This document shows positions 1-7,454 of a DNA stretch of 64,000 nt, in pieces. The first letter of the stretch is position 1. Each line of letters opens with the position of its first letter. Under the pieces are notes generated by a model. The model searched no databases. It had not been told where the DNA came from and saw only the letters and a program-made list of their open reading frames with translations. Origin of the DNA: Baekduia soli (GTDB taxonomy: Bacteria; Actinomycetota; Thermoleophilia; Solirubrobacterales; Solirubrobacteraceae); NCBI RefSeq assembly GCF_007970665.1, contig NZ_CP042430.1, positions 2,728,001 to 2,792,000 of the forward strand, written 5' to 3'. A program made the translations under genes and the position numbers.

Positions 1-312
1 CTGGCCCAGATCGAGGAGGACCTCGCCGCCCTGGGCGCCGGCCTGGCACCGGCCCGCCCGCGCCGCGCGCCCGCCTCCCCGGCCCGGCGGGCGCCGCGCG
101 GGGCCACGCTGATGGCCGTCCTGCGCGCGATCCGCAACGGCGCCACGACGCCGGAGGAGATCGCCGCCCGGGCCGGCCTGCCGGCGGCCACCGTGCGCCG
201 CACCCTGTCCGGCGCCGCGGCCCGCGACCGCCTGGTCACCGAGGGGCCCAACGGGCTGACGCTCACGAAGGCCGGGCGCGAGCGGATGGCGCGTCTCGAG
301 GCCCGGCCCTAG
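1..312 (+). CDS. C-terminal part of a winged-helix (HTH) protein; start lies outside the window
   Basis: The frame is open from the first base, so the gene begins upstream. The 103 visible codons start with a charged helix, pass through a Pro/Ala/Arg-rich linker, and end in a compact helix-turn-helix-like unit: PEEIAARAGLPAATVRRTL looks like helices 2 and 3, and the following strand-turn-strand with GLTLTKAGRERM looks like a wing. MarR-type winged helices have this layout; DNA binding is inferred. Its TAG overlaps the stop of the convergent mutase gene by four bases, leaving no room for a separate terminator. No specific function can be given. Confidence 0.6.
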   Translation: MAQIEEDLAALGAGLAPARPRRAPASPARRAPRGATLMAVLRAIRNGATTPEEIAARAGLPAATVRRTLSGAAARDRLVTEGPNGLTLTKAGRERMARLEARP

Positions 313-1946
313 CCGCCACGCCGCGCCAGGTCGGCGGCCAGCGCCTCCTGCAGCGCCTCCAGCAGCGTGCCCGCCTGCGCCCGCTGCGCGGCGAGGTCCG
401 GGCCGGGCGGCCGCACGACCTCGAGGTAGGCCTTCAGCTTGGGCTCGGTCCCGCTCGGGCGCACGACGATCCTGGCGCCCGCGAGCGTGAGCACGAGCAC
501 GTCGGCGCGGGGCAGCGGCCCGCCGTCGCGGTCGAGGTCCTCGACGCGCTCCACGGCCGCGGGCCCGACCGCCGCGGGCGGCCCGGCGCGCAGGGCGGCC
601 ATGATGCGGGAGATCTGCTCGGGGCGCTGCACCCGGACGACGTGCTGGGCGGTGGCGTGCACGCCGTGGCGGCGCTCGAGGTCGTCGAGGCGGTCCAGCA
701 GCGTGCGGCCCGCCGCGCGCTGCGCGGCGGCCAGCTCGGCGACGAGCAGCGCGGCCGAGATCCCGTCCTTGTCGCGCACCACGTCGGGCCCGACGGCGTA
801 GCCCAGCGCCTCCTCGTAGGCGAAGACGAGGCCTCCGGCCGCGCGCATGAGCCACTTGAAGCCGGTCAGCGTGCGGTGGACGGGGACGCCGTGGGCCTCC
901 GCGATGCGCTCGAGCATCGCCGAGCTCACGATCGTCGTGGCCACCGGGCCCGGGCGATGGGCGAGGACGTGGTCGGCCAGGAGCCGGCCGACCTCGTCGC
1001 CGGTCAGGACGCGGTCGCCGACCGCGACCGCCAGCCGGTCGGCGTCGGGGTCGTTCGCGAGCACGACATCGGCCCCGATCCGGGCGCCGAGGGCGAGCAC
1101 GCGGTCCATGGCGCCGGCCTCCTCCGGATTGGGGAACGCGACCGTCGGGAAGTCGGGGTCCGGGCGGGCCTGGGAGGGCTCGGCGACCGGGGGCGCGAAG
1201 CCCGCGCGCGCGAACGCGGCACGGAGCGTCTCGTCGCCGACGCCGTGCAGGGACGTCACGGCGACGAGGACGTCGCGGGCGTCGCCGGTCGTCAGGCCGC
1301 AGATCGCGGTCACGTAGGCCGTCACGAGGTCCTCGCCGGCAGTCTCGAAGCCCGGGTCCAGCGGGATCCGGGCGACGGGGCCCACGGCGGCGATCCGCGC
1401 CTCGATCTCGGCGTCGGTCGGGGAGACGATCTGCGCCCCCTCGTCGCCGGGGCCGCCGAGGTAGATCTTGTAGCCGTTGTCGGTGGGCGGGTTGTGGCTC
1501 GCGGTGACCATGACGCCGGCGTCGGCGGCCAGTGCACGCACCGCGAAGGCCAGGACGGGCGTGGGCAGTGCGCGGGGAAGCAGGACGGCGTGCAGCCCGG
1601 CGCCGGCCATGACCGCGGCGCTCTCGCGGGCGAAGACGTCGCTGCGGTGCCGGGCGTCGTGGCCGATGACCACGCGGCGACCCGGCCCGAGGTGGGCGGC
1701 CAGGGCGGCCGCCGCGCGGCGCACGACGGCGCGGTTCATGCCGCTGGGCCCGGCTTGCAGGGGACCGCGCAGCCCGGCCGTGCCGAAGGCCAGCGGGGCG
1801 GCGAAGCGGTCGGCCAGCGCCGGGCCGTCGCCGACGTCCAGCAGGGCCTGCAGCTCCGCGCGGTCACCGGGATCGGGGTCCCCGGCGATCCACGCGCGCA
1901 CGCGCGCGGCGAGGTCGGCGTCGACGGTCGTGGCGGGCGACGGCAT
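309..1946 (-). CDS. phospho-sugar mutase (phosphoglucomutase/phosphomannomutase family)
   Basis: A 545-residue cytoplasmic alpha-D-phosphohexomutase that should interconvert hexose 1- and 6-phosphates for glycogen, trehalose or cell-wall sugar nucleotides. All four signature loops are visible: the phosphoserine loop TASHNP with Ser150, the Mg2+ loop DPDADR at residues 299-304, the sugar loop (TGFKW, then YEEALGY) and the C-terminal phosphate loop RPSGTEPKLK. Length matches the PgcA-like group rather than the shorter GlmM/ManB group, so glucose is the likelier substrate; that is inference. ATG at 1946 is the natural start, about 50 residues before the conserved GTAGLRG motif, although no strong ribosome site precedes it. 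It stands alone and converges on the preceding gene. Confidence 0.93.
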   Translation of the reverse strand: MPSPATTVDADLAARVRAWIAGDPDPGDRAELQALLDVGDGPALADRFAAPLAFGTAGLRGPLQAGPSGMNRAVVRRAAAALAAHLGPGRRVVIGHDARHRSDVFARESAAVMAGAGLHAVLLPRALPTPVLAFAVRALAADAGVMVTASHNPPTDNGYKIYLGGPGDEGAQIVSPTDAEIEARIAAVGPVARIPLDPGFETAGEDLVTAYVTAICGLTTGDARDVLVAVTSLHGVGDETLRAAFARAGFAPPVAEPSQARPDPDFPTVAFPNPEEAGAMDRVLALGARIGADVVLANDPDADRLAVAVGDRVLTGDEVGRLLADHVLAHRPGPVATTIVSSAMLERIAEAHGVPVHRTLTGFKWLMRAAGGLVFAYEEALGYAVGPDVVRDKDGISAALLVAELAAAQRAAGRTLLDRLDDLERRHGVHATAQHVVRVQRPEQISRIMAALRAGPPAAVGPAAVERVEDLDRDGGPLPRADVLVLTLAGARIVVRPSGTEPKLKAYLEVVRPPGPDLAAQRAQAGTLLEALQEALAADLARRGG

Positions 1947-2230
1947 GGAGGCAGGATGCCGACCGGGCCGCCCGCCTGCCGCCCGGCCTCGAGCGAGCCT
2001 TGACGGTCACCAGAAGGCGCCCAGAGGCGGGGCGCCCACCTTCCGGCGGCCGGTGCCTCCCGGCACAGCGATCCGGCATCCGAGGACCCCAGGCCGACCC
2101 GCGGGCCGCCGCACCCCTCCGCCCGCTCCTGCCCGCCGCCGGCGTGACCGGGCCGACCCGGCCTCGGCCATCCGGCCAGGGCGGCGCCCGCGGGGTCGCC
2201 CCGGAGGCTCGGACGGCCGACGGGAAGGAC

Positions 2231-2398
2231 ATGTCGTCCCCGGCTGCCGTCGCCGAGCACCCCGCCTCGAACCTCGAGGCCGAGCTCGCACGCCTGCGCG
2301 CCCTGCGCACGCACGCGGCCGGAGGGGACGAGCTGGGCGTGCTGGACGCCGCCATCGAGCGCCTGGAACGCGCGCTCGAGGCCATCTGGCGTCGCTAG
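2231..2398 (+). CDS. small hypothetical protein (55 aa), helical
   Basis: I read 55 residues from ATG 2231, with GGGAAGGAC just upstream as a possible ribosome site. The frame is open further upstream, but that part is Pro/Arg-rich and looks non-coding. After a short Ser/Ala leader the protein is one amphipathic helix rich in Leu, Ala, Glu and Arg (EAELARLRALR, then LDAAIERLERALEAIW), which suggests a small coiled-coil or helical hairpin. I do not recognise a family. The 284 bases between the mutase start and this gene show no other feature. It could be spurious, but codon pattern and ribosome site favour a real gene. Confidence 0.45.
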   Translation: MSSPAAVAEHPASNLEAELARLRALRTHAAGGDELGVLDAAIERLERALEAIWRR

Positions 2399-2468
2399 CC
2401 CGCGCGGAGACGCCGCGCCAGGTCTTGAGAGGACCTCGAGGGAGGCCAGAGCGCGCCGGAAGCGCCGC

Positions 2469-2829
2469 TCGTACGGTGCTCCCGACACTGCGGGCAGACT
2501 GCGCGTCGCCCACGCCGACAACAGCGACCAGGTGCGCGGGATCGTGCGGCGCCTCCTGGCGACGACCCCCTGCCCGGAGGTCGTCGCCGAGGTGCGGGAC
2601 GGGCCCGGGCTGCCGAGGCGCCCGACGCCGGCGTCGTCGACGCCGGCATGCCGCGGACTCATGGGCTGGACGCCGTGCGCCGCCTGCGGGCGACGGGCCA
2701 CGTGGGGCCCGTCATGGTGCTCTCGTGCAGCCTCGACGCAGTTCGCGCGGTCGCCTCACCGCCGGTGCCGACGCGTTCGTCGCCAGGCCGGACCTGCCCG
2801 CGCGGCACCGCGCACTCCTGCGCCCTGCG
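2469..2829 (+). pseudogene. remnant of a response-regulator receiver domain, two frameshifts
   Basis: Reading three successive frames gives a recognisable receiver domain. Frame one (to about 2590) reads LRVAHADNSDQVRGIVRRLL, the beta1-alpha1 part. Frame two (about 2600-2750) reads EAPDAGVVDAGMPRTHGLD and then AVRRLRATGHVGPVMVLS, with the phospho-acceptor region DAGMP and the Ser after beta4. Frame three (from 2752) reads RLTAGADAFVARPDLP, where the conserved KP is ARP. Each change of frame equals loss of one base. Part of helix 2 is also shorter than normal and the acidic pocket is HADN instead of DD, so I favour true decay over sequencing error. No start codon is clear and no output domain follows; it runs into the end of the convergent copper lipoprotein gene. 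Confidence 0.6.
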
Positions 2830-3378
2830 CTACTTGACGGTGAAGTCCGTGTACATGCCCGCCTGGTAGTGGCCGGGCAGGGCGCAGACGATGGCGTAGT
2901 GCCCTGCCTTGAGATGCTTGATGACCAGGGTCTTGGACGCGCCGGGCGCGATGGACGCGATCTCGCCGCGCGCTCCGGGGATGTCATCGTCGGGGTTGTG
3001 GCGGCTGAGCACACGGGCGGCGGGCTTGCTCGTGGCGATGACGGTGAACTGGTGCTTGACCTTTCCGGCGTTCGTCACGTGGAACGTGACGCGTCCCGCC
3101 CGGGCGGTGGCCGGTGTGGCGACGATCTTGAACTCGCTCAGCGTCGCCGCCACGGAGGAGGCGCCGGTGGTCGCCGCGGCAGGCGCCGCCGCCGCGGTGG
3201 TCGCCGCGGTGGTCGCCGCCGCCGTGGTGGTCGCTGCCGATGGCGAGCTGGCGGCACTCGTCGCCGGCGTGGCGGCCGTGCTCGATGAGCCGCCTCCGCA
3301 GGCCGTGAGGCCACCGGCGGCCAAGGTGGCCAGGCACGCGCCGGCCAGGGGCAGGCGTCGTCGGTCCAGAATGGACAT
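2830..3378 (-). CDS. cupredoxin-domain lipoprotein (type 1 copper, sulfocyanin/plastocyanin-like)
   Basis: A 182-residue exported protein. Start ATG 3378 is preceded by AAGGAAG at good spacing and opens a lipoprotein signal (positively charged MSILDRRR, hydrophobic stretch, lipobox LTAC with Cys27). Residues 28-75 are a low-complexity Ala/Thr/Ser linker, the usual cell-wall spacer. The rest is a cupredoxin fold with a complete type 1 copper site: His109 (KHQF), then Cys165, His170 and Met175 in CALPGHYQAGM. Electron transfer or copper handling at the outer membrane face is inferred; the partner is not visible. It is monocistronic. An in-frame extension upstream to 3654 is Arg/Pro-rich and not credible. 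Confidence 0.85.
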   Translation of the reverse strand: MSILDRRRLPLAGACLATLAAGGLTACGGGSSSTAATPATSAASSPSAATTTAAATTAATTAAAAPAAATTGASSVAATLSEFKIVATPATARAGRVTFHVTNAGKVKHQFTVIATSKPAARVLSRHNPDDDIPGARGEIASIAPGASKTLVIKHLKAGHYAIVCALPGHYQAGMYTDFTVK

Positions 3379-3539
3379 TGGGCACTTCCTTGCTCCGGCC
3401 CGACGGCCGGCGTAGGACGACCGCCTCAGGGTCGCGGCGGATGGGGGCGACGCTAGGTCAGGTCGGGCAAAGCCGCGGCAAAGGCGGGGCAAATCTCCGG
3501 CCGTCCGCGGTCGGCCGTGTCGGTCGCGGGGGATCCCCG

Positions 3540-3775
3540 ATGGCGCTGGGGCGAGAGCTGCGAGGCTCACCCGACAGCCTCGACGAGCTCCCGCCTGAGT
3601 TCCTTCGGGCCCTGGAGCACGTGCCCGTGCTCGTCCGGGACGACGGTGCGGCACGCGGGGCCTACGGGGTCCACCACGGTGCGGGCGTGGCGCATCCCGA
3701 CGTGGCGGCCCAGACCATCGTGTACCGCGACACGCTGCTGCGCGATCCCGGCCGCCTGGCCTCGGGCTGTGACGC
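3540..3775 (+). pseudogene. truncated N-terminus of a zincin-like metallopeptidase
   Basis: From ATG 3540 the frame reads SLDELPPEFLRALEHVPVLV, then AYGVHHGAGVAHPDVAAQTI and VYRDTLLRDPGRLA. This resembles the start of the short zincin-like metallopeptidase family (DUF1025 type), where such a segment precedes the catalytic HEVAHH helix. Here similarity stops at about 3775. No HExxH appears in any frame downstream, and the frame continues only as Arg/Pro-rich sequence overlapping a possible minus-strand gene. I conclude the 3' half, with the whole active site, has been lost. A one-base indel alone does not explain it. Confidence 0.45.
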
Positions 3776-3786
3776 CGCGCCGCGGG

Positions 3787-3999
3787 TCAGGCCGGCGCGC
3801 GCCCGGCGCGCAGGCGGCCGCCCATCGTGTCGTCGGCGGCCGTCGCGGGACGCGGACGGCGGCCGGGGCGCCCGGGCCCGGCCGGCGCCGTGCGGGTGCG
3901 GTCGCCCTCGGCGGGCCGCACCTCCGATCGCCGGGTGGCGCGTACCTGGCGCATCTCCAGGGCCACGAACGAGCAGAGGCGGTCGTCGAGCTCGAGCAC
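3787..3999 (-). CDS. hypothetical protein (70 aa), doubtful
   Basis: A possible small gene starting at GTG 3999, with AGGG about nine bases upstream. The first 25 residues (LELDDRLCSFVALEMRQVRA) look protein-like, with balanced hydrophobic and charged residues; the rest is Arg/Pro/Ala-rich and could be disordered or non-coding. No family is recognised. It lies in an eroded stretch between a truncated peptidase and an empty region, so it may be a fragment of a lost gene. Confidence 0.25.
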   Translation of the reverse strand: MLELDDRLCSFVALEMRQVRATRRSEVRPAEGDRTRTAPAGPGRPGRRPRPATAADDTMGGRLRAGRAPA

Positions 4000-4287
4000 A
4001 CGGCGACCCTATCGCTTGTGCGGATTGCCACAGCGTGTGGATGGCGACTTTGCCCAACTTCCCGGTCCGGGACCACGCAGAAGCGCTCAGGAGCCGGTGC
4101 GCCGGCGTGCCAGGCGGCGAGCACCTTCTGCTCGCACGCGGCCGGAAGGCCGGGGGCAGGTACGGGTGCAGCGGCGGCGCCAGCCCGGTGGACGGCACCC
4201 AGCGCCAGGTGTCGGTGACGGTGTCCAGCAGGGCCGGGTGCGCCGGCCGGCCGGTGCGGGGGGCGGCCGGCCGGGTAGGACCCCCGG
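4000..4287. other. gene-poor stretch, no supportable gene
   Basis: I find no frame here with convincing coding character on either strand. On the minus strand a short run reading HPALLDTVTDTWRWVPSTGL is the most protein-like piece and might be the relic of a lost gene, but I cannot name a family. Together with the flanking broken genes this marks 2.4-4.9 kb as an eroding part of the chromosome. Confidence 0.4.
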
Positions 4288-4485
4288 ATGAGCGACCAGC
4301 CCGACGAGCCCGCCGCACCCGACCTCCCGCCCGCACCCGAGCTGCCAGAGGTCGAGAGCCCGCCCGCCGGCGACGTGCTCGACGACGTGCCCAGCAGGGA
4401 GGAGATCATCGCGGGCGCGGAGTCGGCCCAGGAGATCCTCGCCCAGCAGCCCAGCGTGCAGGAGCTGCTCGGCGAGGACCGCTGA
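4288..4485 (+). CDS. small acidic hypothetical protein (65 aa)
   Basis: ATG 4288 follows GTAGGAC at ribosome-site distance. The 65 residues are strongly acidic and Pro-rich in the first half (PAAPDLPPAPELPEVESPPA) and then form a likely amphipathic helix (REEIIAGAESAQEILAQQPS), ending LGEDR. There is no signal peptide or membrane segment. Acidic disordered small proteins of this kind are common and uncharacterised in high-GC actinobacteria. Function unknown; a binding or chaperone-like role would be speculation. Confidence 0.6.
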   Translation: MSDQPDEPAAPDLPPAPELPEVESPPAGDVLDDVPSREEIIAGAESAQEILAQQPSVQELLGEDR

Positions 4486-4559
4486 GCCGGCGCGGCGGCT
4501 GCCGCCTCCGCTCCGGGTCGCAGGCGGCGGCCTCGTGGCCCATGCACGAGAGCGGGGCC

Positions 4560-4926
4560 ATGCACGAGATCGACGTCGCGCTGTTCCTGCACCTCCTCGG
4601 GGTGCTGGGGCTCGTCTCGGGCGTGACCGTGGCGGGCGTGGCTTCACCACCGTGCGCCGGCGCCGGGCGCCCGCCGAGATCGCGCTGCTGCCGCGGCTGA
4701 CGCGCCGGGGCGTGGTGCTCTTCGCCGTCGGGGCGCCCGTCGTGCTCGACTTCGGCCCGTGGTTCGTGCACCTCGAGCGGATCGGCCAGGGCACGGGCTG
4801 GGTCAGCCCAGCGATCGCGCTCTACGTCGTCAGGCCCTGCTGGACGACCGCGGCGCGTGGCTGGCCAACGGGCTGTCGTCGGCCGCGCCGGCCGCGGTGC
4901 TCGTGCCCTTGGTCTTCAGGCCCTGA
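4560..4926 (+). pseudogene. DUF2269-type integral membrane protein, two frameshifts
   Basis: Three frames join into one short membrane protein. Frame one from ATG 4560 gives MHEIDVALFLHLLGVLGLVS, the first membrane helix. From about 4640 frame two gives FTTVRRRRAPAEIALLPRLT followed by RRGVVLFAVGAPVVLDFG and an amphipathic stretch to ALYVV. From about 4832 frame three gives ALLDDRGAWLANGLSSAAPA, a last hydrophobic run, and the family-typical ending VFRP then TGA 4924-4926. Order and ending match DUF2269 proteins. Both breaks are single-base losses, so this may be an intact gene damaged only in the assembly. An extra upstream ATG (4542) comes from a tandem repeat of ATGCACGAG. Confidence 0.6.
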
Positions 4927-4951
4927 CGCCGCGCGAGCGTAGGATCCGGCG

Positions 4952-5824
4952 ATGCGCTTCCGCCCAGGGGCTCGGCTCGACACCGGTCAGGTTCAGGACG
5001 CCCGCGGCGGCGGACGCCGGGGTCTCGCGGTCGGCGGCGGGGCCGGCGGGCTCATCATCGTCGTCCTGCTCGCGCTGCTGGGCGTGAACGGCGGCGGCGG
5101 CGGCAGCGGCTCGGATCCCTTCTCGCTCGGCGTCGGGGAGGGCTCGACCACGCAGGCCGCCGAGCTCTCCTCGACCTGCCGCACGGGCAGCGACGCCAAC
5201 CAGCGCGAGGACTGCCGGATCGTCGGCGTCGTCAACTCCGTGCAGGCCTGGTGGGGCTCGGCGATCGACGGCTACCGGACCGCGCCGACGCGCTTCTTCA
5301 GCGGCCAGACGTCGACGGGGTGCGGGGCGGCCACCTCGGCGGTCGGGCCGTTCTACTGCCCCGCCGACCAGACGGTCTACATCGACCTGTCGTTCTACAG
5401 CGAGCTGCGCTCGCGCTTCGGGGCCCGCGGCGGGGCGTTCGCCGAGGCCTACGTCATCGCGCACGAGTACGGCCACCACGTCCAGCACCTCACGGGCACC
5501 GACGCCAAGGTCGGCCGCGACCGCCAGGGCGCGACCTCGGGCTCGGTGCGGCTCGAGCTGCAGGCCGACTGCTACGCGGGGGTCTGGGCCGCGCACGCCG
5601 TCGACACCCGCTTCATCGAGGACCTGACCCAGACCGACATCAGCGACGGGCTCGACGCCGCCGCCGCCGTGGGCGACGACCGGATCCAGAGGCAGGCGAC
5701 GGGCCGCGTCGATCCCGAGTCCTGGACGCACGGCTCCTCGGCCGAGCGTCAGCGCTGGTTCCAGACCGGCTTCGACGGCGGTGACGCGCGGCGCTGCGAC
5801 ACGTTCACCGCCGGCGCGCTGTAG
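4952..5824 (+). CDS. ypfJ: neutral zinc metallopeptidase, KPN_02809/YpfJ family
   Basis: A 290-residue membrane-anchored zinc peptidase. The N-terminus [20 protein letters not shown] is the family-typical cytoplasmic tail, followed by one membrane helix at about residues 33-46 and a Gly-rich linker. The catalytic motif HEYGHH is at 171-176 and the third ligand/helper region [11 protein letters not shown] starts near 201. Cys pairs at about 76/88 and 124/136 could form disulfides outside the cell. Physiological substrates of this family are unknown. It is monocistronic, starting 25 bases after a broken membrane-protein gene; the next gene follows after 55 bases. Confidence 0.9.
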   Translation: MRFRPGARLDTGQVQDARGGGRRGLAVGGGAGGLIIVVLLALLGVNGGGGGSGSDPFSLGVGEGSTTQAAELSSTCRTGSDANQREDCRIVGVVNSVQAWWGSAIDGYRTAPTRFFSGQTSTGCGAATSAVGPFYCPADQTVYIDLSFYSELRSRFGARGGAFAEAYVIAHEYGHHVQHLTGTDAKVGRDRQGATSGSVRLELQADCYAGVWAAHAVDTRFIEDLTQTDISDGLDAAAAVGDDRIQRQATGRVDPESWTHGSSAERQRWFQTGFDGGDARRCDTFTAGAL

Positions 5825-5879
5825 GGCTCCCCACGCCGAGCCGGTGATCCGTTCGGCGCCGCGCGCCGAACATCCCGCC

Positions 5880-6227
5880 ATGTCCTGCTTCACCAAGCTG
5901 CTGGCGGCCGGCGCCATCGCCGCCGGCGCGACCGCCGCGATGCTCGCCCCGGCCGTGGCCTCCGGTCCGCCGGCGCGGACCGCCGGGGTGCGCGGGGTGG
6001 TCCTGAAGGACATCTCGTTCATGCCCGCCACGCTGCGCATCAGCCGGGGCACGACGGTGCGCTGGACCTGGATGGACGGCGACACCCCGCACAACGTCAC
6101 GTTCGCCGCGCGCCACAGCGCCACGAAGAAGACGGGGACCTACCGGGTGCGCTTCACCCGCCGCGGCACCTTCCGCTACCACTGCACGATCCATCCGGGG
6201 ATGGACGGACGGATCGTCGTCCGCTAG
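5880..6227 (+). CDS. secreted cupredoxin (plastocyanin-like copper protein)
   Basis: From ATG 5880 a 115-residue protein begins with a Sec-type signal peptide (short charged start, Ala/Gly-rich core, probable cleavage after AVASG near residue 29). The mature part is a minimal cupredoxin: ISFMPATLRISRGTTVRWTW is typical of the blue-copper strand region, and the copper ligands are His71 (TPHNV), Cys102, His105 and Met108 in HCTIHPGM. It is expected to carry electrons or bind copper outside the membrane. It is the second cupredoxin within 3 kb but is not closely similar to the lipoprotein one. Its stop codon sits in a perfect inverted repeat. Confidence 0.85.
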   Translation: MSCFTKLLAAGAIAAGATAAMLAPAVASGPPARTAGVRGVVLKDISFMPATLRISRGTTVRWTWMDGDTPHNVTFAARHSATKKTGTYRVRFTRRGTFRYHCTIHPGMDGRIVVR

Positions 6228-6242
6228 GACCGTTCGGTCCTA
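6225..6242. terminator. perfect 8-2-8 inverted repeat over the cupredoxin stop codon
   Basis: TAGGACCG, TT, CGGTCCTA form a perfect inverted repeat that includes the TAG stop. There is no T-run, as is common in GC-rich actinobacteria. A compact terminator is likeliest; with a 2-base loop it could instead be a protein-binding palindrome for the gene starting at 6325. Its core ACCGTTCGGT recurs at 44700-44709. Confidence 0.4.
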
Positions 6243-6324
6243 CGCTGGACGTCGGCGCCGCGGGCGCCGGTGGTCCGCCCGGCCCGGGCGGTACCAGCGC
6301 GGCAGCGGGCGATCGGAGGGCGCC

Positions 6325-6660
6325 GTGCCCGAAGGACCGTTCCCCGTGGACCCGTGGGACGAGGCCCAGAGCGCCTCGGACCTCGACCAGACGGCCTCCG
6401 ACCTGGATCAGTCGCTGGCCGACGGCGACGAGATGGACGCCGAGCGAGACCAGATGGCCTCCGACCGCGACCAGCGGATCTCCGGCCAGGAGGCGTCCGT
6501 CGAGGAGGCGCGGGGGCCGGTGGAAGACCCCGTCGGGCATGCCCGGCGGCGCGAGGCGCGCCACCGCAGCTCCGACGAGCGCGCCGCGTCCTCCGACGCC
6601 CGCCAAGAGCGCGGGCACGAGCCGCTGGACCGGCTCCTCGCCCGCGCCGCGCGCAGATGA
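6325..6660 (+). CDS. Asp-rich repeat protein with SDxDQ motifs (111 aa)
   Basis: Starts at GTG 6325 with GGAGGG four bases upstream. The first half contains imperfect 7-8 residue repeats: SDLDQTA, SDLDQSL, DGDEMDA, ERDQMAS, DRDQRIS. This is a strongly acidic, probably helical ladder, followed by an Arg/Glu-rich tail with no membrane segment. Similar SDxDQ or DRDQ repeats occur in actinobacterial proteins, often next to GGDEF or GAF domains, but here the repeat stands alone. Function is unknown; a scaffold or divalent-cation binder are possibilities. The short space to 6806 holds no gene I can support. Confidence 0.6.
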   Translation: MPEGPFPVDPWDEAQSASDLDQTASDLDQSLADGDEMDAERDQMASDRDQRISGQEASVEEARGPVEDPVGHARRREARHRSSDERAASSDARQERGHEPLDRLLARAARR

Positions 6661-6806
6661 TCGCCGCGCGCCGCGACGGCCGCCCCTGACGCGCCGGCCG
6701 GCCTCAGGGCCTGCAGCGCCGCGGAGGCCATGCCACGGGCCGTGACGCCGACGCGGTGTGGGCGGGCGTCGCGCGCATCATCGGCGGGGCGTGAGCCCGG
6801 CGGCGC

Positions 6807-7445
6807 TCAGGCGGCCGGGGCCGCGGCGGCCGTGAAGATCGCCACGGCCTCGTCGATGCCGACGACGTCGCCGTACTTGGCGTCGATGTCGGCCAGCGAC
6901 GCCTCGTGGGCGCTGCGCGCCCGGTCGGCGACGCCCTCGCGCGGCACGATCACCCGGTAGCCGTGCTGCAGGGCGTCGACGACGGTCGCCCGCACGCATC
7001 CCGACGTGGAGGCGCCCGTGATGATCACGGTGTCGCAGCCCTGCGAGGCCAGCAGGGCGCCGAGCGATGTCCCGTAGAACCCCGAGGCGAAGAGCTTCCA
7101 CAGCACCGGCTCGCCCTCGGCGGGCGCGATGCGCTCGTCGATCTCGATCCAGCGCGTGCCCGGCGCCAGCGTCAGCAGGCCCGGCGCCTTGGCGATGAAC
7201 GCGGCGGCGATGCGCTCGCCGGCGGGGTCGTACTCGATCGAGGTGAACGCGACGGGTGCGCCCGCGGCGCGGGCGGCCTCGAGCAGGCGCGCCGTCGCCG
7301 CCACGGCCTCCTCGCAGTCGCAGTGCAGCGGCGACTCCGGGTCGGTGAAGCCGTTGCAGAGGTCGATGACCACGAGGGCCGGGTGCCGGCCGGCACCGGA
7401 GCGGCCCCCGAACCCGCGATCGCGGTAGACGTCGATGCTGTCCAT
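6807..7445 (-). CDS. isochorismatase-family cysteine hydrolase (N-carbamoylsarcosine amidase/maleamate amidase-like)
   Basis: A 212-residue amidohydrolase of the isochorismatase fold. The opening GFGGRSGAGRHPALVVIDLC is typical of the N-carbamoylsarcosine amidase and maleamate amidohydrolase branch. The Asp-Lys-Cys triad is Asp28, Lys117 and Cys150 (STSGCVRA, with the expected cis-peptide region before Cys). It should hydrolyse a carbamoyl or amide group in the cytosol, fitting the hydantoin/amide theme of the island. It is the last gene of the minus-strand operon that begins with the CoA-transferase at 11269, nine bases after the SDR. Exact substrate unknown. Confidence 0.85.
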   Translation of the reverse strand: MDSIDVYRDRGFGGRSGAGRHPALVVIDLCNGFTDPESPLHCDCEEAVAATARLLEAARAAGAPVAFTSIEYDPAGERIAAAFIAKAPGLLTLAPGTRWIEIDERIAPAEGEPVLWKLFASGFYGTSLGALLASQGCDTVIITGASTSGCVRATVVDALQHGYRVIVPREGVADRARSAHEASLADIDAKYGDVVGIDEAVAIFTAAAAPAA

Positions 7446-7454
7446 GCCCTGAGC

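Noticed and set aside
642-2003. Long plus-strand open frame opposite the phosphohexomutase gene
   Set aside because: Gly/Arg/Asp-rich translation with no family pattern; it is the antisense shadow of a gene with complete mutase motifs.
4087-4794. 235-codon minus-strand frame over the 4.3-4.8 kb region
   Set aside because: Arg/Pro/Gly-rich and opposite the small acidic protein and DUF2269 remnant; no ribosome site or family pattern.
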